Positions 7,812 to 19,337 of a stretch of 64,000 nt of DNA are shown here, piece by piece. The DNA lies in NCBI RefSeq assembly GCF_002959855.1, contig NZ_PPDB01000003.1, forward strand, positions 496,001 to 560,000, written 5' to 3'. Below the pieces are notes generated by a model. That model saw nothing but the letters and a program-made list of their open reading frames with translations, did not search any database and was not told where the DNA came from. Both the position numbers and the translations under genes were made by a program. Each line of letters opens with the position of its first letter. The first letter of the stretch is position 1. The DNA is from Veillonella denticariosi JCM 15641 (lineage in GTDB: Bacteria; Bacillota; Negativicutes; Veillonellales; Veillonellaceae).

Positions 7812-8924
7812 ATGCATATTAAATTTCCGAAAGTAAATCTTCAAAAAGCAATCAACGTACTACAGAAGGTATCTCAAAATAAAACAAGTTCAAACTTACC
7901 GGGTGCTATCTATATGACAACTAAAAACGGACAAGTCGAACTACAAGGTAATGACTTTGAATTGGGTATCCGTTTGAGCATTGAAGGTGAAATTTTAGAA
8001 CCCGGGACAATGGTCGTAGGATCACGTTATTTTCAAGAATTAATCCGTAAATTACCGGGTGATACGATTGAACTCTATAAACCGGAAGATGGAAATTCTT
8101 TAACAATCACATCGGGGTCCTCCGAATTCAACCTTGTTACACTTCATCCCGATGATTTTTCACTGGTAGAGCAAATTCACGATCAGGATCATCTCAACAT
8201 CGACAGCTTTGCCATGAAAGAACTCATCGATTTAACAAATTATGCGGCCGCTACCGATGAGGACCGTCCTGTATTTACAGGGGCTCTTCTTGAAGTAAAG
8301 GAATCGGAAGTCACCATGGTGGCAACAGATACACATCGCATGGCGGTTAAGAAAATCACCATCGAAGAACCTGCGACGACTCCGATGCGCGCCATCATTC
8401 CTACAAAAACATTGGCCGAAGTATCCCGCTTATTGCCGACAGATAATCCGGCCGTGATCAATATCATCTGGAATCGTACGCAGATTGCTTTCAATTTTGA
8501 GTCGATTTATATCATTTCCCGTTTGATTGAAGGCACATATCCTGAATATGAAAAGGTAATTCCGTCCCAATTTGATTCCAGCGCCATCATCGACAGCAAG
8601 GAGTTTGCCGGTGCCGTAGATCGCGTATCGTTGTTGGCAAAGGATATCAGCTATAATGTCATCCGCTATGACTGGTCTGAAAGTAAGGTAACCTTATCCA
8701 CACAGAATTCCGAAATCGGTATGGCTAAAGAGGATGTGCCTGTGGAATTTAAGGGCGTGCCGTTTACCATTTCTTTCAACGGTCGCTATATTGCAGATAT
8801 TTTGCGTCACAGTTCGGGCGAAAATATTCATCTGTATCTGAAACAGAACGGACCTGTTGTGATTCGTCAGGATAACAATCCTAATTATACCTATGTCGTA
8901 ACGCCTGTTCGTACGAATTCGTAA
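7812..8924 (+). CDS. dnaN: DNA polymerase III subunit beta (sliding clamp)
   Basis: DnaN forms the ring-shaped clamp that holds the replicative polymerase on DNA. The 370-aa protein has the three repeated clamp domains, with conserved pieces such as TDTHRMAVK near residue 175, and it ends in a VVTPVRTNS-type tail. The family usually ends in a similar P-(M/V)-R segment. AAGGAG lies 7 nt before the ATG. It follows dnaA across the downstream half of oriC and is followed closely by the S4 gene and recF. Confidence 0.97.
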   Translation: MHIKFPKVNLQKAINVLQKVSQNKTSSNLPGAIYMTTKNGQVELQGNDFELGIRLSIEGEILEPGTMVVGSRYFQELIRKLPGDTIELYKPEDGNSLTITSGSSEFNLVTLHPDDFSLVEQIHDQDHLNIDSFAMKELIDLTNYAAATDEDRPVFTGALLEVKESEVTMVATDTHRMAVKKITIEEPATTPMRAIIPTKTLAEVSRLLPTDNPAVINIIWNRTQIAFNFESIYIISRLIEGTYPEYEKVIPSQFDSSAIIDSKEFAGAVDRVSLLAKDISYNVIRYDWSESKVTLSTQNSEIGMAKEDVPVEFKGVPFTISFNGRYIADILRHSSGENIHLYLKQNGPVVIRQDNNPNYTYVVTPVRTNS

Positions 8925-8936
8925 TAGGAGGGCCTT

Positions 8937-9170
8937 ATGAAAGAACAACGTCAGGTTCCTATTCATACTGAATATATTCAAATCGATCAGCTGTTAAAAT
9001 TGGAAGGCGTCATCGAAACGGGCGGTCAGATTAAATCGTTTATCGATGATAAAGCCCTCACATTGAACGGTCAGATCGTTACGGAAAAGCGCAAGAAATG
9101 CCGTGTCGGTGATGTCATAACCTGTGAAGGCATCGATGTGGATTTCGTTGTTACCAAAGAGGAGGCATAA
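8937..9170 (+). CDS. rlbA: S4-domain protein of the YaaA/RlbA family
   Basis: This 77-aa protein carries an S4-like RNA-binding fold: LLKLEGVIETGGQIKSFI and LNGQIVTEKRKKCRVGDVI. In Bacillus the homologue lies in the same place, between dnaN and recF, and has been linked to ribosome biogenesis. GGAGG lies before the ATG. It is 12 bp after dnaN and 3 bp before recF, so it is part of one operon. The exact role here is inferred from the family and position. Confidence 0.9.
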   Translation: MKEQRQVPIHTEYIQIDQLLKLEGVIETGGQIKSFIDDKALTLNGQIVTEKRKKCRVGDVITCEGIDVDFVVTKEEA

Positions 9171-9173
9171 TCG

Positions 9174-10274
9174 GTGAGAATTGACTCACTGCAATTATTC
9201 CAGTTTCGCAACTACAAGAATATTCAGATTCAGTTCAACCCGGAAATCATCGTCCTGTACGGTACAAACGGGGCGGGGAAGACGAATATCCTCGAGTCCA
9301 TATATGTAGGAACTATCGGCAAGAGCCATCGCACGAACGATACATCGGATATGTTATTATTCAACGCGGATGAAGCGGGTCTCGTCGTGAAGTTCGAGAA
9401 AAAGGATACGCCTCAGAAGGTAAATATCAAGTTGTTCCGTCAAGGGGCGAAGGATATCAGATTGAATGATACGAAGATTTCTCAAAAGGAACTCATCGGT
9501 ACATTGAATACGGTTATCTTCTGTCCGGAGGACTTACAGCTCATCAAGGGCAGCCCCTCTGGGCGTCGTCGATTTCTCGATATGGAAATCTCCCAGACAA
9601 GCGCTACCTATTATCATCAGCTCATACAATATAACCGGTTGTTGCAGCAACGCAATGCGCTGTTAAAAGAATACCGCGGCAAGCAGAGCATACCTCTCGA
9701 TGAATGGGATTTACAGCTGGCGGATATGGCGAGTTTTATCGTAAAAAAACGCCTTGAAAGTCTAAAGAAAATCAATCTTCTCATCGATCTGATGAACCGT
9801 AAGCTCACGGGAGGTCTTGAAAATCTCACCATCGGCTATGAACAGTCATATATTGAGGACGGTTCTTTGGAATATACGAAGGAAGGCTTTTACGAGCGAA
9901 TCAAGGCGGCTTTGCCTTTGGATCGTCATCGACTTACGACCAGTGTCGGTCCTCATCGCGATGATTTGAGATTTTTCTCGGACGGCATGGATCTAAAAAA
10001 ATTCGGATCCCAGGGACAGCAGCGGACGGCCGTTTTGTCGCTCAAGTTGAGTGAACTGGAATTCATCAAATCCGAGGTGGGTGAATATCCGGTACTTTTA
10101 TTGGACGATGTCCTGAGTGAATTGGACGAGTCGAGACGGGCGAATTTATTGCAGTTTATTCACAAACGAATTCAAACATTTATTACTACGACGGATATTC
10201 ATGATTTTCAGGATTTGAAATCCGTTCAATTTATTCATTGTGAAGGGGGACAGATTCAGTATGGAAAGCCTTGA
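9174..10274 (+). CDS. recF: DNA replication and repair protein RecF
   Basis: RecF is an SMC-like ATPase that helps load RecA at gaps. The 366-aa protein has Walker A GTNGAGKTN at residues 30-37, the ABC-type signature region FGSQGQQRTAVLSLKL, and Walker B LLLDDVLSELD. It starts with GTG at 9174, preceded by GAGGAGG. The 3' end overlaps the next gene by 14 bp, which suggests translational coupling. Confidence 0.96.
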   Translation: MRIDSLQLFQFRNYKNIQIQFNPEIIVLYGTNGAGKTNILESIYVGTIGKSHRTNDTSDMLLFNADEAGLVVKFEKKDTPQKVNIKLFRQGAKDIRLNDTKISQKELIGTLNTVIFCPEDLQLIKGSPSGRRRFLDMEISQTSATYYHQLIQYNRLLQQRNALLKEYRGKQSIPLDEWDLQLADMASFIVKKRLESLKKINLLIDLMNRKLTGGLENLTIGYEQSYIEDGSLEYTKEGFYERIKAALPLDRHRLTTSVGPHRDDLRFFSDGMDLKKFGSQGQQRTAVLSLKLSELEFIKSEVGEYPVLLLDDVLSELDESRRANLLQFIHKRIQTFITTTDIHDFQDLKSVQFIHCEGGQIQYGKP

Positions 10275-11163
10275 TCTATGTTTGCCTATGGCTTTGAGTG
10301 AACTGAATTTGCTGGAACAGTATAAATTGAATACCCTCGTGCATCACTGGCATGATGTGGTGGGGGCCGTTATCGCCTCTCATGCGCAGATTGTGGATAT
10401 CAAGCCGCCCCTCGTCATCATCAGCGCGGATACGTCCATGTGGATGCAGGAATTACAGATGCAGAAACGGCGTATCATCGAGGAAATCAACAACTATTAC
10501 GGTCGTGAAATCATTGAGGATATTCGATTTATCATGCGTCGTCAGAGTTATGTGAAAGCAGAGGAAAATAAGGGATTGTCCATTCCGGATACGCCTGTTC
10601 CGGATAAGAATATAGATTTTGACAGTATCGTGCTTTCAGAGGACGATGTGAAAGCTATCGATCGGTCTTTAGAGAACACCGATGATGAGAAATTAAAAGT
10701 TGCTTTCAGAAAGATACAAATTACGCGGCGCAAGAAGGAAATTTATTTGGAGCGCTGCGGATATCATCGCTGTCATCGATGCGGCATGCACATGCAATCG
10801 AAAAAAGACGTATGTCCCACCTGCGAATATGAGATGCATCGGGAACATATCAAGGCCATTAAGGCTGTGATTCGAAAATATCCGTACATAAAGTACAGTG
10901 ACTGTCAGGCCTTTATTGAATGTACATTTATTCATTTTGCAGAAGCGATGCGGGAATGTATTTACTTTTATTTGGATAAGATTTATAAGGGGTCAATCAA
11001 TCGTTGCCACATGTATATGGCGGCTATGCTCATTACCCATAAAAAACAGGACGAACTGACGGAGCAGCACGTCATTAATCTGTGCAATAAATATCGATCC
11101 AAATTTCTTGCGGAAGAAGAACAACGCAAAATTGATGCGTTGAATGGGATTCTTGAAAAATAA
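10261..11163 (+). CDS. DUF721/DciA-like protein with zinc ribbon and helical extension
   Basis: Residues 1-95 match the DUF721/DciA family (WHDVVGAVIASHAQIVDIKPPLVI and the MWMQELQMQK helix). DciA proteins load or aid the replicative helicase in many bacteria. Unusually, the protein continues to 300 aa, with an acidic linker, paired cysteines CHRC and CPTC at about 171, 174, 185 and 188 that look like a zinc ribbon, and a helical tail. The ATG at 10261 follows AAGGGGG and overlaps recF; a GTG at 10240 is a weaker alternative. Position beside recF fits a replication role. The helicase role is inferred. Confidence 0.75.
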   Translation: MESLDLCLPMALSELNLLEQYKLNTLVHHWHDVVGAVIASHAQIVDIKPPLVIISADTSMWMQELQMQKRRIIEEINNYYGREIIEDIRFIMRRQSYVKAEENKGLSIPDTPVPDKNIDFDSIVLSEDDVKAIDRSLENTDDEKLKVAFRKIQITRRKKEIYLERCGYHRCHRCGMHMQSKKDVCPTCEYEMHREHIKAIKAVIRKYPYIKYSDCQAFIECTFIHFAEAMRECIYFYLDKIYKGSINRCHMYMAAMLITHKKQDELTEQHVINLCNKYRSKFLAEEEQRKIDALNGILEK

Positions 11164-11259
11164 ATATAGTGTTGAACTGATTTAAGTATAAAATTTTAGT
11201 TAGAAGTGTTGTAAGTATTTGGATATATGGGTGATTGTTTTGTGTAGGGGGAGTTAGTT

Positions 11260-11745
11260 ATGGTTATTATAATGTGGATAATTGTAATTATTTTATTGTT
11301 ATATATAATAATTCCTAAATTAAATCGTTATTTATACTTACGTAAAAATCCGAGAATAAAAGCATCTATTTTAGCAGAAAAACTATATAATTCTTTATAC
11401 TTTGAAGAGAAAGAAAGGTCAGAAAATTTTAAGGATTATGTATTTAATACTGATAATATAAATTTACAATTTGCAATAGTACTATATCGAGTAGAAGATA
11501 AGGCTATTGAAGTTATAGATATGTTAAAAGATATGAACGGTGAATATCTTATTCAATTGTTAGAATTAGAACCAAATCCATATGGTAAAGTTATAGAATA
11601 TCCAGAAAATATATTAATAAAGGCAAAATTATCTATGGTTGAATATACACCTCAATTAATTTTAGCTAAATGGTTAGAAGATAATTTTGGTAGAAAAGAA
11701 GCAGCAAAATATGCATATGATTTAATAACTAATTATCCGTATTAA
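11260..11745 (+). CDS. Hypothetical AT-rich membrane-anchored protein
   Basis: I do not recognise this 161-aa protein. It has one N-terminal membrane segment (WIIVIILLLYIIIP) and then a soluble helical domain rich in Lys, Glu, Ile and Tyr, ending DLITNYPY. The DNA is markedly richer in A and T, and its codons end in A/T, unlike the recF and gyrB genes around it, so it looks like a recent insertion in the recF-remB-gyrB interval. GGGGGAG precedes the start. The size and single anchor would suit an immunity-type protein, but nothing shows that. Confidence 0.7.
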   Translation: MVIIMWIIVIILLLYIIIPKLNRYLYLRKNPRIKASILAEKLYNSLYFEEKERSENFKDYVFNTDNINLQFAIVLYRVEDKAIEVIDMLKDMNGEYLIQLLELEPNPYGKVIEYPENILIKAKLSMVEYTPQLILAKWLEDNFGRKEAAKYAYDLITNYPY

Positions 11746-11781
11746 TTTATTTTAACTATTTATAAAAAATAAGGAGTTTCT

Positions 11782-12030
11782 ATGTACGTTCATATCGGTG
11801 ATACTGTAGCGGTACCTATAGAATCCATCATTACCATGGTTCATGCAAAGGGCGGAAAATCTCATAAAAGTCCGATTCATCATTATGAATCGATGGAATA
11901 TATCGCCATAGTGCCGGATGAAAAAATCAAGACATATGTGGTGACAGATGACTGTATATATGCATCCGGTATCAGTATTAAGACATTAATGAGACGAATT
12001 GATGAGTTTTATAGTATAATAAACAGATAA
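11782..12030 (+). CDS. remB: RemB-like extracellular matrix/biofilm regulator (YaaB, DUF370)
   Basis: The 82-aa protein matches the RemA/RemB-like DUF370 family, with an N-terminal YVHIGDTVAVPIESII and later YVVTDDCIYASGISIKTLMRR. In Bacillus the yaaB/remB gene occupies exactly this place, between recF and gyrB, and its product is linked to biofilm matrix control. The ATG follows AAGGAG. Here it is separated from recF by the AT-rich orphan gene. The role in this organism is not known. Confidence 0.85.
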   Translation: MYVHIGDTVAVPIESIITMVHAKGGKSHKSPIHHYESMEYIAIVPDEKIKTYVVTDDCIYASGISIKTLMRRIDEFYSIINR

Positions 12031-12045
12031 GTTAAATTTCCTTAA

Positions 12046-13986
<1,941 letters not shown>

Positions 13987-13995
13987 GGAGTACAC

Positions 13996-15477
13996 ATGTC
14001 TGATAATCAACATAATAACGTAGAGTATACGTCTAATACACAACAACATTTAAAACGCTCCCTCAAAGCGCGTCATATGAACATGATCGCCTTGGGCGGG
14101 GCTATCGGTACCGGTCTTTTCGTGGCCGGCGGTGAGGTGGTCAGTACCGCCGGTCCTGGTGGTGCTCTCGTGGCTTACGGTCTCATCGGCATCATGGTGT
14201 ACTTTCTGATGACATCTTTAGGTGAGATGGCGACGTACTTGCCGATTCCCGGTTCGTTCGGAACCTATGCAAAACGCTATGTAGATCCTGCATTCGGCTT
14301 TGCGTTGGGGTGGAACTACTGGTTTAACTGGGCTATTACGCTGGCTGCAGAGGTGCTCGCAGGGGCGCTCATCATGAAATACTGGTTTCCTGATGTGCCG
14401 GCCATCGTGTGGTCCGCGCTGTTCCTTTTTATTTTATTCGGGCTCAACTATTTGTCCACTCGTTCCTTTGGTGAAAGCGAGTATGTGTTCTCCAGTATCA
14501 AGGTCATTACGGTATTCGTATTCCTGTTTTGCGGCTTTATGCTGATCTTAGGTATCGGCGGTACATCTCCGGGGTTCACGAACTGGACAGTCGGAGACGC
14601 TCCGTTCGTAGGCGGTTGGGAAGCGATTCTCGCCATCTTCATGGTAGCGGGCTTCTCGTTTCAGGGTACGGAGCTCATCGGTGTAGCGGCCGGTGAAGCG
14701 GAAGAACCGGAAAAAAATGTGCCGAAGGCGATTAATTCCATCTTCTGGCGTATTTTACTGTTCTATATTGGTGCTTTCACAGTTATCGGTTTCCTCATTC
14801 CCTATACGGATCCGAATTTATTGAATTCCAGCATTGAAAATGTGTCCATCAGTCCGTTCACCTTGGTATTCGACCGCTTCGGATTCGCCTTTGCGGCGAG
14901 CTTCATCAATGCCATCATTTTGACGGCTGTATTGAGTGCGGGTAACTCCGGTCTCTATTCTTCGACCCGTATGCTCTATGCGTTGGCGAAGGAAGGTCAG
15001 GCGCCTAAGATATTCGCTAAATTGAATAAACGCGGCGTGCCTGTTCCGGCGTTGGTGTTGACGACGGCTATCGGTTTGTTTGCATTCCTTACGAGCTTCA
15101 TCGGTGAAGGTACGGCATATACGTGGATCGTCAATATTTCCGGTCTATGTGGTTTCATTGCCTGGGTCGGCATTGCGGTGGCGCACTATCGTTTCCGCCG
15201 TGCTTTCAAAGCGCAAGGCAGAGACCTCAGAGAATTGCCGTATAAAGCATCTTTCTTCCCGTTCGGTCCGATTATGGCGCTTATTCTTTGCGTTATCATC
15301 ATCTGCGGCCAAAATTACACGGCTTTCACAGGCGAAACAATCGACTGGTACGGTGTATCCGTCGCCTATATCGGCCTGCCTGTATTCTTCGCCGTGTACC
15401 TAGGCTATAAATATACGAAGAAAACGAAGCTGGTGCCGTTAAAAGAGGTTAACCTGAATCGGGATTTCGAACGATAG
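13996..15477 (+). CDS. lysP: Amino acid permease of the LysP type (APC superfamily)
   Basis: The 493-aa protein has twelve predicted membrane segments and the APC signature in MNMIALGGAIGTGLFVAGG, AGPGGALVAYGLIGIMVYFL and SLGEMATYLP. The N-terminal region SLKARHMNMIALGG and the GWNYWFNWAITLAAE segment are close to the lysine-specific permease LysP, so lysine is the likeliest substrate. AAGGAG precedes the ATG. It is 9 bp after gyrB and could be read from the same transcript. The substrate is inferred. Confidence 0.82.
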   Translation: MSDNQHNNVEYTSNTQQHLKRSLKARHMNMIALGGAIGTGLFVAGGEVVSTAGPGGALVAYGLIGIMVYFLMTSLGEMATYLPIPGSFGTYAKRYVDPAFGFALGWNYWFNWAITLAAEVLAGALIMKYWFPDVPAIVWSALFLFILFGLNYLSTRSFGESEYVFSSIKVITVFVFLFCGFMLILGIGGTSPGFTNWTVGDAPFVGGWEAILAIFMVAGFSFQGTELIGVAAGEAEEPEKNVPKAINSIFWRILLFYIGAFTVIGFLIPYTDPNLLNSSIENVSISPFTLVFDRFGFAFAASFINAIILTAVLSAGNSGLYSSTRMLYALAKEGQAPKIFAKLNKRGVPVPALVLTTAIGLFAFLTSFIGEGTAYTWIVNISGLCGFIAWVGIAVAHYRFRRAFKAQGRDLRELPYKASFFPFGPIMALILCVIIICGQNYTAFTGETIDWYGVSVAYIGLPVFFAVYLGYKYTKKTKLVPLKEVNLNRDFER

Positions 15478-15580
15478 AGATCCCGAGAGATAGGGATTCC
15501 GGTGTATCGACAGTTTCGTTGATGATATAGATTTTGTTGATATGGACGGACCTGTTTGTATCGGCAGTAAGGAGCCAATT

Positions 15581-15898
15581 ATGATTATTACAACAACAAT
15601 GCACATTGAAAATTATTCTATAAAAGAATATAAGGGCATCGTATTCGGCGAAGTCGTAGAGGGTCGTAATTTTGTAAAAGATTTTATGTCCGGCATCCGC
15701 GATATCGTAGGCGGTCGTAGCGGCAGCTATGAAGAATCCTTGATGAAAGCACGTCAGGCCGCACTCGATGAAATGGCGAGCCGCGCTCAGAAAATCGGCG
15801 CTAATGCGATTATCGGCGTATCCTTTCAATACAGCACAGTAGGTGAAACAAACGGCATGCTCATGATTACATGCAACGGAACGGCTGTAGTGATCTGA
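15581..15898 (+). CDS. YbjQ/UPF0145 family protein
   Basis: This 105-aa protein matches the YbjQ/UPF0145 family: it begins MIITTTMHIENYSIKEYKG, has GEVVEGRNFVKDF and GGRSGSYEESLMKAR, then GANAIIGVSFQY. The family forms oligomers of unknown function and is often described as a putative heavy-metal-binding domain. I prefer the ATG at 15581, which has AAGGAG 7 nt upstream, over 15542. A strong terminator follows. Confidence 0.85.
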   Translation: MIITTTMHIENYSIKEYKGIVFGEVVEGRNFVKDFMSGIRDIVGGRSGSYEESLMKARQAALDEMASRAQKIGANAIIGVSFQYSTVGETNGMLMITCNGTAVVI

Positions 15899-15925
15899 TT
15901 TGAATCGTATAACTTAATAAGACAT

Positions 15926-15984
15926 AAAAGGGACTGTAATAGAATGCGGTAAGACGGCATTTATAGTACAGTCCCTTTTCGTTT
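15926..15984 (+). terminator. Strong intrinsic terminator after the YbjQ gene
   Basis: AAAAGGGACTGTA (15926-15938) pairs perfectly with TACAGTCCCTTTT (15967-15979). It ends the rightward dnaN-to-YbjQ direction of genes just before the convergent RND operon. Confidence 0.85.
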
Positions 15985-16004
15985 ATCCGTCATAAAATAT
16001 ATGC

Positions 16005-16291
16005 GGTACAAAATAGAATACATCGATTTATAAAGATACAAAATACAATAAATCTATAGGATAATGTATATTGTAATATTGAGCGGGCCAAAGGTATTAT
16101 TTAGAAATACAATGTGTTGATTATATGAGATATGTAAAAAGAAAGCTATATCATCAGCGAGCGACTTACGTAGAATGGAGCGAGAGGGTGATATAGCTTT
16201 CTTTTTGTCGTTAATTATTAAAAATATAGTAATAAAATAGGCCCGCTCTATATTAATAGAACGAGCCTATAGATTTATTCTATTTTGTACC
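16005..16291. repeat. Giant nested quasi-palindrome C (end of RND gene)
   Basis: The right outer arm is the last codons of the RND permease gene. TATTCTATTTTGTACC (16276-16291) pairs perfectly with 16005-16020, and 16266-16291 pairs with 16035-16060 with only two mismatches. So the gene end is present once in the gene and twice inverted beyond it. Inner arms are GAGCGGGCC (16081-16089 with 16240-16248) and a 20-bp stem (16136-16155 with 16187-16206, one mismatch). The loop carries GCGAGCGACTTACG and TAGAATGGAGCGAG, the same core as elements A and B. Confidence 0.85.
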
Positions 16292-19200
16292 AAGTTGCAT
16301 ACATCACGGGCAGTACGATGAGTGTCAGTACTGTTGCGACGAGCAGGCCGCCGCTGAAAGCGATGGCAAGAGGGCTCCAGAAAACGGATCCCATGAGGGG
16401 AATCATGCCCATGATAGCCGCAATGGCGGTGAGCATGATAGGGCGGAACCGAAGTGTTGCGGAGCTGATGATAGCTTCACGCGGTTCCTGTCCCTGCGCT
16501 TTGTGGATTTCGATTTGATCGAGCAGGATGATGGAGTTACGAATGATCATGCCCGACAGAGCGATGATGCCCAGAATGGCCATAAAGCCGAGCGGTGTTC
16601 TCGTAATGTTGAGGGCCACTACGACGCCGATGAGTCCGAGCGGAGCCGTTAATAGAGCCATGAACATGAGCGGAATCCTCTTCAATTGGAACATGAGAAT
16701 CGTCATGATCACAAAGAGCATGATCGGCATCGGTACCAGTAATTTGTCTACCGCCGTAACGCTCTTTTCCGCGGAGCCGTCGAGGTCGATGGAATACCCT
16801 GCAGGCAAGCTGTCACGAATATCCTTTAATTGCTTATAGATTTCATTCGTTTTCGCATTGCCGAGAACGCCTTCTTTCACATTGGCGTGTACGCTGATGG
16901 TCGGCATCATGTTGCGATGCCAGATGATACCGTCCTCCTGGGTCATCATAATCGTTGCGATTTGGCTGAGCGGTACGTAATTACCGCTTCCCGTTTGAAT
17001 AGGTAATGATGAAAGAGCACTTAAATTGTGCTGTGCATTGTCACCTAATCGGAATGTAATCGGAATGGTTTGATTACCTTCATAATATTCACCGGACTTC
17101 GTACCCGATAATAAGCTTTGCAGATGCAAGGATACGGAATAGCTGTCGATGCCGAGCAGACGCGCCTTATTCGGGTCGATATGCACGTTGGCGACCGGCT
17201 CCGTATCGGGCCAGTCGAAGGCTATATTATGTAAATCCTTGTCCTCCTGCATCCGTGCTTTCACGGTATTGGCGATTTCTTTCACCTTGGCCTGATCGGG
17301 TCCGGATACGCGCAGCATGACCGGATATTTCGATGGCGGGCCGATTTGCAGGAATTGTGTATTTACGAGGGCTGACGGGAATTGTTCGTTCAGATATGAG
17401 GTCAACTCGCTGTATAATTTATCCCGGTCCTCTAAGGATTTCGTGACGATCACATATTGGAGAAAATTATTCCGTTGCAGTTCAGGTTCCAATGTGAGCA
17501 CGAATCGAGGGGATCCTTGGCCCACGTAGGATGCGAATGTCGAAATATGTTCATTATCCTGCAAATGCTTGTCGATGATTTTCGCCTGGCTTGCCGTGTA
17601 TTCGATGGACGAACTCTGCGGGAACTGCATGGATACGACGATTTCATTCCGCGTGGAGGACGGGAAAAATTCCTGTTTGATGAGAGGGAATGAAACAAGT
17701 GAAAGTATGAAAGCAATCAACGTAATGCCGAGGACCGCCTTGTGATGGTCGAGGGACCAATGGAGGAGTCGTTCGAATTTATCGTTGAAGGTGATTTTCA
17801 TCTTGTGCATGATATGGTCGCGTCTGGACCATTCCGATTCAGGCTTCGGTGCTTTTGTTTCGATGATTTTATATCCCAGTACAGGACTCACGAGAACGGA
17901 GGCGAACCAGGATAGAATGAGCGCCATGAAGACTACGATGGACAGGGATTTCGTGAATTCCGCCACCATTCCCTGTGCAAGGGCTAACGGCAAGAAGCCG
18001 GCACATGTAATGAGCGTCCCCGACAGCATAGGAAATGCCGTCGACTGGTATGCGAAGGTGGCCGCCTTGAAGTGACCCCAACCCTCTTCGAGCTTAACGT
18101 TCATCATTTCCACGACGATGATCGCATCGTCCACGAGAAGCCCCAGAGCCAAAATCAGGGCGCCGAGACTTACTTTGTGTAAGTAGATGCCGTTTTCATA
18201 CATCAAAATAAATGTGGTGGACACGACAACCGGAATGGTGAGGGCCACGACGATGCCCGTGCGAAGTCCCAGGGACGCAAAGCTGACGAGCAGTACGATG
18301 GCGATGGCTTCGAATAGAGATTGCGAGAAATCGCCGATGGATTCCTTCACGATATGTGGCTGATTCGATACCTGATCGAGTTCGAGACCGGCAGGAATGG
18401 TTTTCTTCAGTTCAGCCAATTTTTTATCGATCGCTTCGCCGAATTCGATATTGTTTGCCCCTGCATCCATGGAGATGGCGATACCGATGGCCGGTTTGCC
18501 TTCGTAGTAGAACTGCGGGTCGCTCGGATCCTGATAGGTCATGGTCACGTCCGCCATATCGCCGAGGCGCAATGTCTGATTATTGACGCGTATCGGCATG
18601 TCCCGTACCGCCTGCGGGCTGTCGAAGAGACCGTTTATGCGAAGGTATACATTATTCGTATCCGTCGTAATCGTACCGGCCGGAACCATCATGCTCTGCT
18701 GTTTCAGGGCGGTCAAAAATTGCTGTGTGCTCACCTGATAGGATGCGAGCTTATCCTTGTTGATGGTGACGTTCAACGTCTGTTGCTGTACGCCGATGAG
18801 GCTGATTTTCTTTACATTCGGCACGGATAACAGCTGACGTTTCAGATCTTCCGCCTGTTTACGTTTTTCTTCGTACGAATATTCGTCACCGCTGATGGCG
18901 TAGATGATGCCGTAAACATCATCGAAGCGGTCATTGATGGTCGGACCCTGTACGCCCGCCGGCAATGATTTCCATTCGTCGTTGATCATGTTGCGCGCTT
19001 CTTCCCAGGCGGGACGAATCTGATTGGACGGTAAATCTTCTTTCAGATTGATATAGATGACGGATTTGCTGCCGTCCGTGAAAGATTTCGTATAGTCCAG
19101 TCCCGGTAAATCGCGCAGTTTTTCCTCCAATTTATCCGTTACCTGATCGGACATCTCCTGCGGGGAAGCCCCCGGCCAGGCGACGCCGACCACCATGGTG

Positions 19201-19337
19201 CGCATCGTAAAGTCCGGATCCTCCATGCGTCCCATATGGGTGAATGAGAAGACACCGAATGTGAGTAACACAGCCATGAAGTAATAGATGATGGATTTAT
19301 GTTTTAAGGCCCATTCGGCTAGATTAAATTTCTTCAT
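16275..19337 (-). CDS. RND-family efflux transporter permease
   Basis: This 1,020-aa protein is the inner-membrane proton-driven pump of a tripartite efflux system. It has the AcrB-like plan: an N-terminal helix (about residues 15-32), a large periplasmic loop, a block of helices around 330-490, a second large loop and a final helix block. LGLLVDDAIIVVE, the TM4 motif with the paired Asp of the proton relay, is present. The start overlaps the stop of the adaptor gene by 4 bp, so the pair is translationally coupled. It ends WYKIE, at the arm of quasi-palindrome C. No outer-membrane channel gene is adjacent. Confidence 0.93.
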   Translation of the reverse strand: MKKFNLAEWALKHKSIIYYFMAVLLTFGVFSFTHMGRMEDPDFTMRTMVVGVAWPGASPQEMSDQVTDKLEEKLRDLPGLDYTKSFTDGSKSVIYINLKEDLPSNQIRPAWEEARNMINDEWKSLPAGVQGPTINDRFDDVYGIIYAISGDEYSYEEKRKQAEDLKRQLLSVPNVKKISLIGVQQQTLNVTINKDKLASYQVSTQQFLTALKQQSMMVPAGTITTDTNNVYLRINGLFDSPQAVRDMPIRVNNQTLRLGDMADVTMTYQDPSDPQFYYEGKPAIGIAISMDAGANNIEFGEAIDKKLAELKKTIPAGLELDQVSNQPHIVKESIGDFSQSLFEAIAIVLLVSFASLGLRTGIVVALTIPVVVSTTFILMYENGIYLHKVSLGALILALGLLVDDAIIVVEMMNVKLEEGWGHFKAATFAYQSTAFPMLSGTLITCAGFLPLALAQGMVAEFTKSLSIVVFMALILSWFASVLVSPVLGYKIIETKAPKPESEWSRRDHIMHKMKITFNDKFERLLHWSLDHHKAVLGITLIAFILSLVSFPLIKQEFFPSSTRNEIVVSMQFPQSSSIEYTASQAKIIDKHLQDNEHISTFASYVGQGSPRFVLTLEPELQRNNFLQYVIVTKSLEDRDKLYSELTSYLNEQFPSALVNTQFLQIGPPSKYPVMLRVSGPDQAKVKEIANTVKARMQEDKDLHNIAFDWPDTEPVANVHIDPNKARLLGIDSYSVSLHLQSLLSGTKSGEYYEGNQTIPITFRLGDNAQHNLSALSSLPIQTGSGNYVPLSQIATIMMTQEDGIIWHRNMMPTISVHANVKEGVLGNAKTNEIYKQLKDIRDSLPAGYSIDLDGSAEKSVTAVDKLLVPMPIMLFVIMTILMFQLKRIPLMFMALLTAPLGLIGVVVALNITRTPLGFMAILGIIALSGMIIRNSIILLDQIEIHKAQGQEPREAIISSATLRFRPIMLTAIAAIMGMIPLMGSVFWSPLAIAFSGGLLVATVLTLIVLPVMYATWYKIE

